The notes below the pieces were generated by a model, which ran no database searches, was not told where the DNA came from, and worked only from the letters and a program-made list of their open reading frames with translations. Below, piece by piece: positions 17,413 through 27,180 of a stretch of 64,000 bases of DNA. Where the stretch lies: contig RHKP01000008.1 in assembly GCA_008363215.1 (NCBI GenBank), positions 62,001 to 126,000 on the forward strand, in the 5' to 3' direction. The position numbers and the translations under genes were made by a program. Every line of letters begins with the position of its first letter. The stretch's first letter is position 1. Source of the stretch: Cyanobacteria bacterium CYA. Its GTDB lineage: Bacteria > Planctomycetota > Phycisphaerae > Phycisphaerales > UBA1924.

Positions 17413-18149
17413 TCCGCTGCCTGGACGTGTCCAAGACCTATCAACTGGGCGGGCGCAGCGTCGAGGCGCTGCGGGGGGTGTCGCTTTCGCTGGGGGCGCC
17501 CGGGTTCTTTGCGATCATGGGGCAGTCGGGCAGCGGGAAGAGCACGCTGCTGCACCTGCTCGCTGCGCTGGACCGCCCGACCTCGGGTGAAATCTTCGTG
17601 GGCGAGGCCGCGGTGCACGCGATGAACGAGCGTGAGGCCACGGAGTTCCGCCGCCGGAAGATCGGCATCGTGTTCCAGCAGTTCAACCTGATACCGACGC
17701 TGACAGCGCGGGAGAATGTCGAACTGCCGGGGCTGCTGGCAGGCGAGAACCGGGGGGCGCTGGGGCGGCGGAGCGGGGAGTTGCTGGAGCGGCTGGGGCT
17801 GTCGGCGCGGGCGCATCACCGGCCGGAGGCGCTGTCAGGGGGCGAGCAGCAGCGAGTGGCGATTGCGCGGGCGTTGCTGTTTGCGCCCGAACTGCTGCTG
17901 GCCGACGAGCCGACGGGGAATCTGGACTCGGCCAGTGCGGAGAAGTTGTGGGGGCTGCTGGAGGAGATTTCGCGGGAGCAGGAAACGACGGTGGTGATGG
18001 TGACGCACGAGCCTGCGGCGGCGGCGCATTGCGGGCGGGTGTTCGTGATACGTGATGGTCGGGTGATCGGCGAGATGGAATCGGAGGGCCTGGATGCGGG
18101 CGGTCTGGCGTCTCGCTATCAGCAACTTGTGGGTGCGCCCCTGGCGTAG
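17409..18149 (+). CDS. ABC transporter ATPase, MacB/LolD type
   Basis: A 246-aa nucleotide-binding subunit energising the FtsX-like permease encoded next. It has Walker A GQSGSGKST, the Q-loop FQQFNLIPTLTARENVELP typical of the LolD/MacB/FtsE class, signature LSGGEQQRVAIARAL, Walker B LLLADEPTGNLD and the H-loop VTHEP. This class drives mechanotransmission rather than bulk transport, for example lipoprotein release or peptide and macrolide efflux. ATG 17409 is embedded in the tandem repeat and overlaps the stop of the mini-ORF. Its 3' end overlaps the permease gene by 56 bp. Confidence 0.92.
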   Translation: MIRCLDVSKTYQLGGRSVEALRGVSLSLGAPGFFAIMGQSGSGKSTLLHLLAALDRPTSGEIFVGEAAVHAMNEREATEFRRRKIGIVFQQFNLIPTLTARENVELPGLLAGENRGALGRRSGELLERLGLSARAHHRPEALSGGEQQRVAIARALLFAPELLLADEPTGNLDSASAEKLWGLLEEISREQETTVVMVTHEPAAAAHCGRVFVIRDGRVIGEMESEGLDAGGLASRYQQLVGAPLA

Positions 18150-20868
18150 TGCCATGCTGGTGGCGGCGGTCGGGCTGTCCAGCGCCCTGATCGCGGCGGT
18201 GGCCTGCGCGCTTGAGTCGGTGAATCGCGCGATCGAGGCGCAGTTGGGGGCGCAGGTGGGCGACGCCGATGCGCGGCTGATGCCGTCGAGTTCGAGCGGC
18301 GACTTTCCGGCCTCGTATCTGGAGGTGGTGGAGAGTTGGGGCGAGGTGGAGAGCGCGCGGGCCGAACTGGCGACCACGCTGACGCTGGCACTGACAAAGG
18401 AGGGGTTGGGTGAGCGTGGGCGGCCGGAAGCCGCCTCCTCGGGGGTGCAAGCGGGGGACGGCGCGTTTGTACGCAGTGAGCGGATGCTGCGAACGTCGTC
18501 GCTGGCGCACGGGGTGTGGTTTGCGCGGGGCGATACGCGGCTGGAGTTGATCGCCGGGCGCATGCCGACCAACCGCGGGCAGATCGTGATCGACGCGCTG
18601 ACGGCCGAGCGATTGTCGTGGGAATATGCGCCGACGGGCAGCGCGGGCGGGTCGCGGTTGTTGAGCGGACGGGCCGAGCACCTGAAGTTGAAGCCGCCGG
18701 TGGTGCCGGAGAATGCGACGCGCCCGCAGGCTGAGGATGTGAACCGGGCAGTTGGTGTCCGACCTGGAGATCGGGTGACGATGTTTCGGCTGTTCGGACG
18801 GCGCTGGGAGTTTGAGGTCGTGGGTGTAGCGGCCCCCCCACCGCTGGGCGGACGCCCGCAGGTATGGGTGTCGATGCCTGACGTGGAGGAGATCCTGGGG
18901 CGGCGCGGGCGGCTGACACTGATCGAGATGAAGTTGCGCGAGGGGGTGGGCGCGGGGGCGTTTGTCGATGCCCGGCAAGCCGAGTTGGGCGATCGATTCC
19001 TGCTTCAGACGACGGCCAAGGTGCGAACGGGAGTGGAGAAGAACGTTGCGTCGAGTCAGTTGGGATTTGTGCTGGCGGCGGTGCTGAGTTTTCTGTCGGC
19101 GGCGTTCATCATCATGACGGGGTTGAACACGGGGCTGGCCGAGCAGAGGCGGTCGCTGGCGGTGCTGCGGTGCGTGGGGGCAAGGCCGGGTCACCTGGCG
19201 CAAACGCAACTTGTGATCGGGCTGGTAGTGGGCGGCGTGGGGGCGCTGCTGGGCGTGCCGCTGGGGATCGGCGTGGCGTGGGTGCTGGTGCAGGTGTTTG
19301 AGGAACAGATGCCGTCGGGGCTGGGGCTGCCGGCGTTGACGCTGGGGATTTCGGCGATCGGCGCGGTGGTGGCGGGCGTAGGCGGGGCGTTGTGGCCGGC
19401 GTGGCAGGCTTCGCGGTTGTCGCCGCTGGCGGCGTTGACGGTGCGGGCGACGCCGGTCAAGCGGGCACACGTGGGCTGGACGCTGACAGCGGGATGTGCG
19501 TGCCTTTTGACACAGGCGTTGGTGGTGGGGCTGCCGAGCAACGGACAGGTGGTGTTTTGGGGATACGCGACGACGGGTCTGCCGGCGATGTTCCTGGGGT
19601 ACTTTCTGCTGGGCGTGCCGATGGTGCTGCTGGTGGTGTGGGTGCTGGCGCCGGCGTTGTCACGGGTGCTGGGGTTGCCGAAGGAGTTGCTCGGGCGGAC
19701 GATGCGGGCGACACCGTACCGGTATGGGTTCACGGCCGGGGCGATGATGGGCGGGCTGGCGCTGATGGTGGCGATCTGGACGAACGGGGGCGGGTTCCTG
19801 CGGGACTGGCTGGGACGGATCCGGTTTCCGGATGCGTTCGTGAGCGGGATTGCGCTGAGCGAGGAGAGCCAGCGGATGCTGGACGCGCTGCCGTTCGTGG
19901 AGGAGACATGCGCGATCACGATGATCCCGGTGGAGACGGACGCATTCGGGGTGCGGGCGCTGCAGAGTTACAAGACGACGTTTGTGGCGTTCGAGACCGA
20001 GTCATTCTTTGACATGGCCGACCTGGACTGGGTGCAAGGGGACGCAGAGACGGCCAAGCGGAGGTTGAGCCAGGGCGGGGCGGTGATCGTGGCGCGGGAG
20101 TTTTTCGTGGCCAAGGGGATCGGGGTGGGCGAGCCGTTCCGGTGTTCGTTCAACGGGCAGTCACATGAGTTTGAGGTGGTGGGCGTGGTGACCAGCCCGG
20201 GGCTGGAACTTGTGAGCAAGTTTTTCAACGTGGGCGAGGAGTACATCGACCAGTCGCTGCACGCGGTGTTCGGATCGCGGGCTGACCTGAAGGAGAAGTT
20301 CGGGAACGAGTCGATCGGGCTGATCCAGATCGAACTGAGCGACGACGTGGATGACGAGACGGCGCTGGCGACGATCCGGGAGACGGTGGTGGGCGCGGGG
20401 GTGCTGGACGCGGGGAGCGGGCGGCAGATCCGCGAGCAGTTGGCCGGGCTGGTGAAGGGTTTTCTGCTGGTTTTCTCGGTGGTGGCGGGGATGTCGATGT
20501 TCATCGCGTGCTTCGGCGTGGCAAACGTGGTGGCGGCGAGCATCCATGCGCGGCGATTCGAGTTCGGCGTCCTGCGGGCGATGGGCGCGCAGCGCCGGCT
20601 GCTGTCGCGGCTGATCGCGGGCGAAGCGCTCATCATCGCGCTGTCGGCCTGGATGCTGGGGACGGCGATGGGCTTGCAGGGCGCGTGGGCGGGACGACGG
20701 CTCAACGCGATGCTGCTGGGCGTGGAGATACAAGGGCGGATCGAGCCGTGGGTGGTGGCGGCGGGGTTCGCGGTTGTGACGGCGTTCTGCCTGGGCGCCT
20801 CCCTGCCGAGCATCATGCGACTGAATGGACGAAGCACACGCGAGTTGCTCAGCGCGCGATTCGGATGA
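18094..20868 (+). CDS. FtsX/MacB-like ABC transporter permease (924 aa)
   Basis: Inner-membrane partner of the preceding ATPase. It is a duplicated FtsX-type permease. A first helix lies at residues 18-40 (SAMLVAAVGLSSALIAAVAC), then a periplasmic domain and three helices about 325-450. A second half follows with its own helix set (about 455-580), a second periplasmic domain (about 590-785) and C-terminal helices from about 790. The N-terminal AISNLWVRPWRSAML matches the usual family start, so the 56-bp overlap with the ATPase gene is genuine. FtsX repeats contain RSLAVLRCVGARPGHL and FEFGVLRAMGAQRRLL, the cytoplasmic coupling-helix segments. The substrate is unknown; lipoprotein release is one possibility. 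Confidence 0.88.
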   Translation: MRAVWRLAISNLWVRPWRSAMLVAAVGLSSALIAAVACALESVNRAIEAQLGAQVGDADARLMPSSSSGDFPASYLEVVESWGEVESARAELATTLTLALTKEGLGERGRPEAASSGVQAGDGAFVRSERMLRTSSLAHGVWFARGDTRLELIAGRMPTNRGQIVIDALTAERLSWEYAPTGSAGGSRLLSGRAEHLKLKPPVVPENATRPQAEDVNRAVGVRPGDRVTMFRLFGRRWEFEVVGVAAPPPLGGRPQVWVSMPDVEEILGRRGRLTLIEMKLREGVGAGAFVDARQAELGDRFLLQTTAKVRTGVEKNVASSQLGFVLAAVLSFLSAAFIIMTGLNTGLAEQRRSLAVLRCVGARPGHLAQTQLVIGLVVGGVGALLGVPLGIGVAWVLVQVFEEQMPSGLGLPALTLGISAIGAVVAGVGGALWPAWQASRLSPLAALTVRATPVKRAHVGWTLTAGCACLLTQALVVGLPSNGQVVFWGYATTGLPAMFLGYFLLGVPMVLLVVWVLAPALSRVLGLPKELLGRTMRATPYRYGFTAGAMMGGLALMVAIWTNGGGFLRDWLGRIRFPDAFVSGIALSEESQRMLDALPFVEETCAITMIPVETDAFGVRALQSYKTTFVAFETESFFDMADLDWVQGDAETAKRRLSQGGAVIVAREFFVAKGIGVGEPFRCSFNGQSHEFEVVGVVTSPGLELVSKFFNVGEEYIDQSLHAVFGSRADLKEKFGNESIGLIQIELSDDVDDETALATIRETVVGAGVLDAGSGRQIREQLAGLVKGFLLVFSVVAGMSMFIACFGVANVVAASIHARRFEFGVLRAMGAQRRLLSRLIAGEALIIALSAWMLGTAMGLQGAWAGRRLNAMLLGVEIQGRIEPWVVAAGFAVVTAFCLGASLPSIMRLNGRSTRELLSARFG

Positions 20869-21033
20869 TCGCGTTCCAACTTGAAACTCATGCATGGTGG
20901 ACGCCGGACCTGCGTGAGCATCGGGCACAGGTCCGGGCCGCCCACAACTCCTGCCGCCGAAGTCCGGTCAGGTCCGGTCCGCAGTAGCGCCCGAGATTGG
21001 ACGCTGCTCCGGCGTTTGACGAGCGCCGGCGAC

Positions 21034-23223
21034 TCAGGATCGGCTTCTGCCGTTCGCGTCGAGGATTGCAGCCTTGACGATCGCGTCGCAGAGTTGATCG
21101 ATGGGTCCGATCGGAGCACCGGGGTCGGCGGTACGATGTCGGCCGATGAGGGAGAGCAGGTTGTGCTCTCGTGCGGCGTGGCACAGGTCAACGGGAGAAA
21201 GGCGGAGCAGCGACACCGGGTTGCTGACCGCGTCGATGGAGGCGGGGTGAAAGAAGTCGGCGTGCGGCATCGGCAGTCGGGCGACCTGGCGCGGACCGAT
21301 GGTCATCGACGAGGCCGAGAGGGCGCGGAGCCCAAAGAGAGCACGGTAGACGTCGGACACGAAAGGGCTGTTCAGCGCTGCCGTGAGCGCAAAGGGGCAG
21401 ACGCCGGCGTGGGGCAGGACGAGAACTGTGGATTTGCCGGCGAGGTAGCCGGGCGGTGCGACGGCGGCCTCGAGGCGTGAACCCATGCCGGCAAGAACGA
21501 CGGTCCAGCCCTCGGATTGCTCGAGACGGCGCGGCGCGATGTCGCGCAGGTTGTCGCGGCGGATGACCGGTCGCTGCAACGTGAGCCCGAGATAGCGGCA
21601 GGGCTTGCGGCCCCAGTGAAGCACGAAGGGGTCGATCAGACCGGTGTTGACCAGGCGGAGCGATTCACGCGGGTCTGGCTCTTCGAGCGGCGCGTCGGAA
21701 AGCACCTCGACGATGCGATAGGCCTCGGCCGTCGTGGCGCCGTCGAAGCACTCGCCTAGTGTGTCGAGAGAATGGGGGGCCGTGGCGGCGGTGATGAGGT
21801 CAGGGTCGGCGGCGCGAAGCGGCAAGCCGATGAATCCGGCGGGCAGGTCGGCGAGCATCGCGACGGGCACGCGGCGGCGCGCACGCACGCGCCGATCGGC
21901 ATCGAGCAGGACGAACTCGGCCTTGTGGTCGGGCGGCGGAGGCTGGTTGCGCATCACTGCGACGACCACGGGAACAGAGGCGTCGAAGGCGCGGATGGCC
22001 GAGTAATCGCAGCAGGAAACCAGCGTGCGCCGGAGCATGAGTTGCTGGATGGACGCGGCGTAGTCGGCGGCAAGCAGGCGGGTGGGGGTGACCATCGCGG
22101 TGTAGCCGCCGGGGCGCGTCAGTCGCAGCGACAGTTCGACGAAGAGCACGTAGAGATCCCAGTTGCCGCGGGCGCTGTCGAAGTGTCGGCGGGCGAAGGC
22201 ACGCAGGTCCGGATCCTGCCGCGAGATCGATTCGGAATCAACGAAGGGCGGGTTGCCGATGACCGCGTCGTATGTGCCCCACTGCGAGGCGTCGGGCCCG
22301 AGCGTGCGTATGGCGTCAAAGGAGCGCAGGTTGAACTCGAGCGTGGTGAGGGGGACTGAAGGGGATCCGACGTGAATGTGCAGCGCGGCCCGGGCCAGGG
22401 CGGTGGCGAAGGGGTCGATGTCGATACCGAAGATGCAGCGTTGGAGGACGAGGGCTTTGACCTGAGCAGGGTCGAGGGCGGCCGGTAGCCGCTGCTGCGG
22501 GCCGAAGGGGCGAAGCGCGGCGGTGACGCGATCGGCGATGAAGTCGACGGCGGCGATGAGAAAGTGCCCGGCGCCCATGGCCGGGTCGAGGACGCGGAAG
22601 TCCAGCAGGAAGTCGAGGCTCTTGTGCAGGTCGGAAGCAGGCCGGTCGCGCAGAGCGGCGATGCGCGCTCCGAGTATGGGGCCGATGGTCTGGCCAATGA
22701 CGTCGGCAACGATGAACTCGGGAGTGTAGTAGATTCCCGTTCCCTTGCGGCGTGCCTTGTCCGGCTCGACCCAGGGGTCGCGCGGGAGCGGTTTGAGTTC
22801 GAGCAGACTCTCGTAGAGATCACCGAGCACACGGACGGGGACCGAGGCGAAGTCAACGTCGCGCAGCCGTTCCAGGGCCGGAGACGCCGTGGACAACAGC
22901 GAGGCGGCGCTTCGGGGATCGATCGCGTCGGGAATCGAATCAAGCCCGCGGCTTGCGGCCAGCAATCGCACGACCTGACTGAACAGCAGGGCTCTGGCGT
23001 CTCTCTGCACGGACTCGGGTTCGCTGAATGTGATGTCGTTCTCGCGCTGGACGATGACGTGATGCATCAGAGCGGGGAAGACGTCACGAACGCACGCGGA
23101 GATCAGCGCGTCGGCGGAGGCAGCGTGCAGCGGCAGAGGATCGTCATCCATGGGCTGAAGCCATGCTATCACGCCGGGCAGAGCAGACATGAGAGTCTGT
23201 CGGCGCGAAAAACAGCGCGACAC
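21034..23223 (-). CDS. Eco57I-type N6-adenine DNA methyltransferase, solitary
   Basis: A 729-aa protein methylating adenine N6 in DNA. GTGIYYTPEFIVADVI and motif I VLDPAMGAGHFLIAAV (SAM binding) precede motif IV NPPF (VIGNPPFVDSES), the gamma-class order. The C-terminal region resembles TaqI/Eco57I-type target recognition (GKSTVLVLPHAG, LNSPFVSDVYRALFG, ARLPMP). The N-terminal ~150 residues are helical with no PD-(D/E)xK nuclease motif that I can see, so it looks like a methylase without restriction activity, or a short PglX relative. No restriction, BREX or DISARM partners flank it. The start is uncertain: GTG 23223, ATG 23190 or ATG 23151. It converges on the permease gene; the 165-bp gap shows nothing clear. 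Confidence 0.83.
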   Translation of the reverse strand: MSRCFSRRQTLMSALPGVIAWLQPMDDDPLPLHAASADALISACVRDVFPALMHHVIVQRENDITFSEPESVQRDARALLFSQVVRLLAASRGLDSIPDAIDPRSAASLLSTASPALERLRDVDFASVPVRVLGDLYESLLELKPLPRDPWVEPDKARRKGTGIYYTPEFIVADVIGQTIGPILGARIAALRDRPASDLHKSLDFLLDFRVLDPAMGAGHFLIAAVDFIADRVTAALRPFGPQQRLPAALDPAQVKALVLQRCIFGIDIDPFATALARAALHIHVGSPSVPLTTLEFNLRSFDAIRTLGPDASQWGTYDAVIGNPPFVDSESISRQDPDLRAFARRHFDSARGNWDLYVLFVELSLRLTRPGGYTAMVTPTRLLAADYAASIQQLMLRRTLVSCCDYSAIRAFDASVPVVVAVMRNQPPPPDHKAEFVLLDADRRVRARRRVPVAMLADLPAGFIGLPLRAADPDLITAATAPHSLDTLGECFDGATTAEAYRIVEVLSDAPLEEPDPRESLRLVNTGLIDPFVLHWGRKPCRYLGLTLQRPVIRRDNLRDIAPRRLEQSEGWTVVLAGMGSRLEAAVAPPGYLAGKSTVLVLPHAGVCPFALTAALNSPFVSDVYRALFGLRALSASSMTIGPRQVARLPMPHADFFHPASIDAVSNPVSLLRLSPVDLCHAAREHNLLSLIGRHRTADPGAPIGPIDQLCDAIVKAAILDANGRSRS

Positions 23224-23285
23224 CCCGTCCGGGCGTCACGCGGGCGCTCTCCCCCGATGCCCATCCGGACACCGCAACCCCGGGT

Positions 23286-25685
23286 CTACTTCACGCGCCA
23301 TTCGTGGATGCCGGTGGACCAGCCTTCCTTGAGTTTGACTTCCAGGCGCAGGGCGGTGGTCTGGACGGGGTCGAAGGTGACGGTGTTGTAGCGGTCGGGC
23401 TCGCAGGTGTAGGCGGAGGCGTTGGCGATCTGGCGCCATTCGTCACCATCGCGGGCGAGCAGACGCCACGAGGCGGGGACGCGGCACTCGCCGCGGCCGG
23501 TGTCGTCGAAAAAGTAGACCTCGCACTGGCGAACGGTGGTCGGCTGGGCGAAGTCATATTGCACCCACTCGGTGGTGCCCTTGCGGGGCCACCAGTGGAT
23601 CCACGTGGAGTCGTGGTCGTTGGAGTTCCGAGGCTGGCGCTGGTCGTTGACGCCGCGGACGTCGCCGCCGGAAGCGGAAGCCTTGGCCTGCGAGGCGATG
23701 GTGGGCGCGGGGATGGGAATGGCCTTGTCGGCCGAGCGTGCGAGCCAGACGTCCATTTCGCCGCGACCGCGATGGGACCAGACGTTGTAGGGGATCGCGG
23801 CGACTGCGACAGGAACTTCGCTGAGATGTCCATCGTCGTCCACAGCGCGGACGGAGCGGGCGGTGAAGTTGAGGGTCGTGACGCCGCCGAGCAGATCGGG
23901 GCGCTGCTCGATGCTGATCTGTGCGTCATCGGGGAGCACGAGATCGTGCGTGCGGGCGGCGGGTGTGTCGGCAAACTCGACGCAGTAGACGAGGGGCCCG
24001 CGTTCGAGGGCGACGCGGCCGCGATTGGCTTCGACCCGATCGTTGCTCAGCACACGACGGACGGGCATGGGGAGGATGAGTTGGACGGTGTCGCCTTGAC
24101 GCCACTCTCGATCGAGGGCGATGTAGCCGTGTTCGTCGGGCCGGGATGGCGCGGGCTCGCCGTTGACGGTGAGCACAACCGGCGCGTGCCCCGGAGCGTC
24201 GTAGGCATAGAGGTCGCTGGGGATGGGTCGATCCTGGGCCCAGCCGGGCACGCGGATGCGCAGTTCAAATGTCGAGTTGAACGCCGGCTGGACTTCGATC
24301 GCGACGTTGCCGTCCCACGGGTAGTTGGTGGTCTGCGTGAGTTTGACCTTCTGCCGGCCGAATGGCACTTCCGCTGTACTCGCCCCATAGAGATTGACGT
24401 AGATGGCCTCGTCGCGGACGGCGTACATGTATCCGCCGACGCTGGCAAGGAAGCGGGTAATGTTGGAGGGGCAGCAGGCGCAGCCGAACCAGGGACTGCG
24501 CTGGTGCTGTCCGCTGGAGGAGAGTGGGTTGTCGTAGAAGAAGGTCTTGCCGTCGAGGGCGACGCCGGAGAGCACGCCGTTATAGAGGGATCGCTCCATG
24601 ACGTCGATGTACTTCGCGTCGCCGTGGAGGCAGAACATGCGATGATTCCAATAGATGTTGGCGATGGCGGCGCAGGTCTCGGCGTAGGCGGATTCGTTGG
24701 GCAGTTCGTAGTTCTCGCCGTAGGCTTCGCCGGCGCTGCGGGCGCCGACGCCGCCGGTGAGGTACAACTTCTTCGAGACGACGTTGTCCCAGATGACGCC
24801 GATGGCGTCGACGTAGGCGGGGTCGTTGGCGAGCGCCGCGACATCAGCCATGCCGGCGTACATGTAGTTGGCTCGCACGGCGTGTCCCACCGCCTCGGTT
24901 TGCTCGGTGACGGGAACGTGATCCTGCGAATACGGGCCGTAGGTCTTGCGCGTTTCGGTCGGGCGCCCGCGCTGCTCGAGGAAGAAGCGCGCCGTGTCGA
25001 GGTACTTCTGGTCGCCGGTCACGCGGTACAACTTGGCCAGGCCGATTTCGATTTCCTGGTGCCCGGGCGGATCGTGGCGTCCGCCCTCGTTGAAGACCCG
25101 GCAGATCAGGTCGGCGTTGCGAATGGCCACGTCGAGGAAGGTACGCTTGCCGGTCGCGAGGTAGTGCGCCACGGCGGCCTCGTACATGTGTCCTACGTTG
25201 TAGAGTTCGTGGGACATGTTGATGTTGTCCCAGCGTTCTTTGATGGGGCGACAGACGACCTGGTCGTAGTCATCGACCGTGTTGCGCGCGGTCCAAAGGG
25301 TGTAGAGGTAGCCGTCATCCTCCTGCGCGGCTGCGTACCAGGAGATGAGATTGTCGAGGTATGCGTCGAGGCGCGGATCGTCCTGCACGACCAGGGCATA
25401 GGCGGCCCCTTCCATGATCTTCGAGACGTCGGAATCGTTGAAGCCAAAGCCGCCGGTCCAGGTTTGGTCGGACAGTCCCCCGGCGACTTTGAAGTTCTCG
25501 ATGCGACCGGTCTGCTCGCTCTGCTCGAAGGCGTAGGGGATGGTGACGGCGCGGTTGGTCTCGATGCGCGGTGCCCAGAAGTCATCATGCCAGTGCACGG
25601 CCGTAAAGGGCACGGGTTGATAGGGGTAGTCGTGCGTGGGATTCGCGGGCATCACCAGCGACAAGGCAGCCAGGGAAGCGAGCAT
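23286..25685 (-). CDS. GH127 family glycosidase (beta-L-arabinofuranosidase-like), C-terminal carbohydrate-binding-like domain
   Basis: Releases terminal beta-L-arabinofuranose or related sugars from plant or algal glycans. The GH127 core (about residues 20-620) has ESAYAETCAAIANIYWN, which carries the Glu and Cys, and FGCACCPSN, which carries the Cys pair, together forming the zinc-thiolate nucleophile site. The C-terminal ~140 residues (WIHWWPRKGTTEWVQYDF) look like an F5/8-type sandwich domain. GGAGG lies 7 nt before ATG 25685, giving 799 aa with a short hydrophobic N-terminus (LASLAALSLVMPA), so it is probably exported. No sugar transporter or other glycosidase is adjacent. The 62 bp between this gene and the methylase contain nothing evident. 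Confidence 0.9.
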   Translation of the reverse strand: MLASLAALSLVMPANPTHDYPYQPVPFTAVHWHDDFWAPRIETNRAVTIPYAFEQSEQTGRIENFKVAGGLSDQTWTGGFGFNDSDVSKIMEGAAYALVVQDDPRLDAYLDNLISWYAAAQEDDGYLYTLWTARNTVDDYDQVVCRPIKERWDNINMSHELYNVGHMYEAAVAHYLATGKRTFLDVAIRNADLICRVFNEGGRHDPPGHQEIEIGLAKLYRVTGDQKYLDTARFFLEQRGRPTETRKTYGPYSQDHVPVTEQTEAVGHAVRANYMYAGMADVAALANDPAYVDAIGVIWDNVVSKKLYLTGGVGARSAGEAYGENYELPNESAYAETCAAIANIYWNHRMFCLHGDAKYIDVMERSLYNGVLSGVALDGKTFFYDNPLSSSGQHQRSPWFGCACCPSNITRFLASVGGYMYAVRDEAIYVNLYGASTAEVPFGRQKVKLTQTTNYPWDGNVAIEVQPAFNSTFELRIRVPGWAQDRPIPSDLYAYDAPGHAPVVLTVNGEPAPSRPDEHGYIALDREWRQGDTVQLILPMPVRRVLSNDRVEANRGRVALERGPLVYCVEFADTPAARTHDLVLPDDAQISIEQRPDLLGGVTTLNFTARSVRAVDDDGHLSEVPVAVAAIPYNVWSHRGRGEMDVWLARSADKAIPIPAPTIASQAKASASGGDVRGVNDQRQPRNSNDHDSTWIHWWPRKGTTEWVQYDFAQPTTVRQCEVYFFDDTGRGECRVPASWRLLARDGDEWRQIANASAYTCEPDRYNTVTFDPVQTTALRLEVKLKEGWSTGIHEWRVK

Positions 25686-25765
25686 GTTGTGTCCTCCGGG
25701 CCCGGGAAGGGCCGTGGGTATTCTCCGCCGCGCGAGCGGGATTTCCAATGGCACGAAAGCGTGAA

Positions 25766-26312
25766 TCAGTCGGAGCCGGCGGATTCGGCGGCCTGGTCAG
25801 GAAACAGTGAGCCGGTGGCGAGCCGGCGGGAGGGAGATCGCCTCGTGTGACGGCGACCGGCGATACAGGAGCCATCTTGCCCGACGTAGTCGGTGGCCTG
25901 CACGCCCGAGACGGTGACCTCCAGCACGTTGAAGGCGTCGGGCTGTTGACCTGGGCGGGTGATGGTGGCGCCGGCGACCTGCATGAGCAGCACCGTGTGG
26001 GAACCGACGCCGGTTTCCAGGCGGAGTTTGCGACTGACCGGCGATTGCCCGTGCAGGTGCCCGCTGAGCACGGCGGCGCCGCGCTGCCAACTCCACCGCT
26101 TCATGCCCGCTCAGCCCGATGGCCGCAGGGTCGGCGCTCCACACGGGCAGGCGCTGCCCGACGAACTCCATGCGTCTCCAGAATGGTCTGGGCACAGTGG
26201 TCACGACATTCCTCCATCGACCCGCGCCGCTCCGACTTGGGCGACGCCGCACCCACATCGAGCCCGATGCTCCATCCATGTTCAGAGCCTTCTGCGCAGG
26301 TGGCCTGGCCGG
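25766..26312 (-). pseudogene. Metallophosphoesterase remnant
   Basis: One minus frame contains KRWSWQRGAAVLSGHLHGQ then VSRKLRLETGVG. SGHLHG is the GHxH metal-binding motif near the C-terminus of calcineurin-like phosphoesterases. In that frame a TGA lies six codons upstream of KRWSW, and the sequence just upstream continues plausibly only in other frames. No N-terminal D-x-H or GDxxD motif is found. I read this as a decayed gene 3' of the sigma factor gene. Functional short proteins are unlikely here. Confidence 0.35.
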
Positions 26313-27053
26313 TCATGCCAGCAGTGCCACCAGGCGTTCGTACTCGTCATCCTGCTCCTCGGGCGACACGGCCGTTTCGGCTGTCACCTCGCGCAGGACG
26401 ATCTTCATCCGCTTTCGGACGACCTTGAGGGCCGAGGCCAGGTGCTGGGGCGACGCGAAGCCCAGGTCGCGGGCCAGCAGCGCGCGGTCGGGCGCTTCGG
26501 CACCTGTCATGGCCGGCAGCAGCACCGAGCGACGAAAGCCCTCCCAGTGCGCGTCCAACCCGGTCGAAGCGAAGTAGCGGGCGCAGCGCTGGATCGTCTC
26601 GTCGAGCAGCGCCAGCATCCAGCGGCGCTCGAACACCTGGTCGGGGTCTGACTCACGCTCGCTGGCCAGGAAAACCTCTTCGGCCCCGAAGTCTCCCAGC
26701 CGCACCGCATGGACGGCGGTCCGGGTCCGGGCACGCCGATGCTGATCGAGCAGATAGTTCTTCAGGGCCGCGTGCATCAGCGTGCGAAAGCGACCGCGAG
26801 TGGCGTCAGCCCGATGGAACAGAGAACGCCCCAGGACCACCTCGGCAAAGAAGGCCTGCGTCACTTCGGCGGCTTCTTCGGGACGATGCCCCATGCGGCG
26901 CAAGGTTGCGTAGACAGCGGGCCAGTAGCGCGCGGTCAGCGCCTGCATCGCTTGTTCGTAACCCGGGCCATCACGCTCGCCCAGCGACTGGATCATGGAC
27001 CAGTTGGTAGTGTGGAACACCGACGCGGTTCGTTCGAGGTCGTTCTGGCCCAT
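26313..27053 (-). CDS. ECF-family RNA polymerase sigma factor (planctomycete type)
   Basis: About 246 aa. It opens with VFHTTNWSMIQSLGERDGPG and YWPAVYATLRRMGHRPEEAAEVTQAFF, the sigma-2 region of the long ECF factors common in planctomycetes, where the DxxQEVF-type motif becomes EVTQAFFAEV. RGRFRTLMHAALKNYLLDQHR is the end of region 2. The C-terminal part (DRALLARDLGFASPQHLASA LKVVRKRMK) is the region 4 helix-turn-helix. I chose ATG 27053; ATG 27074 is an alternative, and neither has a clear Shine-Dalgarno sequence. It is divergent from a Ser/Thr kinase across 127 bp, the standard arrangement for ECF factors thought to be controlled by phosphorylation rather than by an anti-sigma factor. Confidence 0.87.
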   Translation of the reverse strand: MGQNDLERTASVFHTTNWSMIQSLGERDGPGYEQAMQALTARYWPAVYATLRRMGHRPEEAAEVTQAFFAEVVLGRSLFHRADATRGRFRTLMHAALKNYLLDQHRRARTRTAVHAVRLGDFGAEEVFLASERESDPDQVFERRWMLALLDETIQRCARYFASTGLDAHWEGFRRSVLLPAMTGAEAPDRALLARDLGFASPQHLASALKVVRKRMKIVLREVTAETAVSPEEQDDEYERLVALLA

Positions 27054-27180
27054 CGCTGAATTCCCGACGACCATAATACAAACAGCCGAGCCGCGCGGTA
27101 TGCTGAAATCTCCGAAGGCGGCCACGGAATTGGTTTCCTTGCGTTCATGGCAATCGGAAGCGATCACGGAGAGCAGCCCG

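Noticed and set aside
23304..25850. 848-codon plus ORF opposite the GH127 gene
   Set aside because: The minus strand has the complete GH127 active site; shadow.
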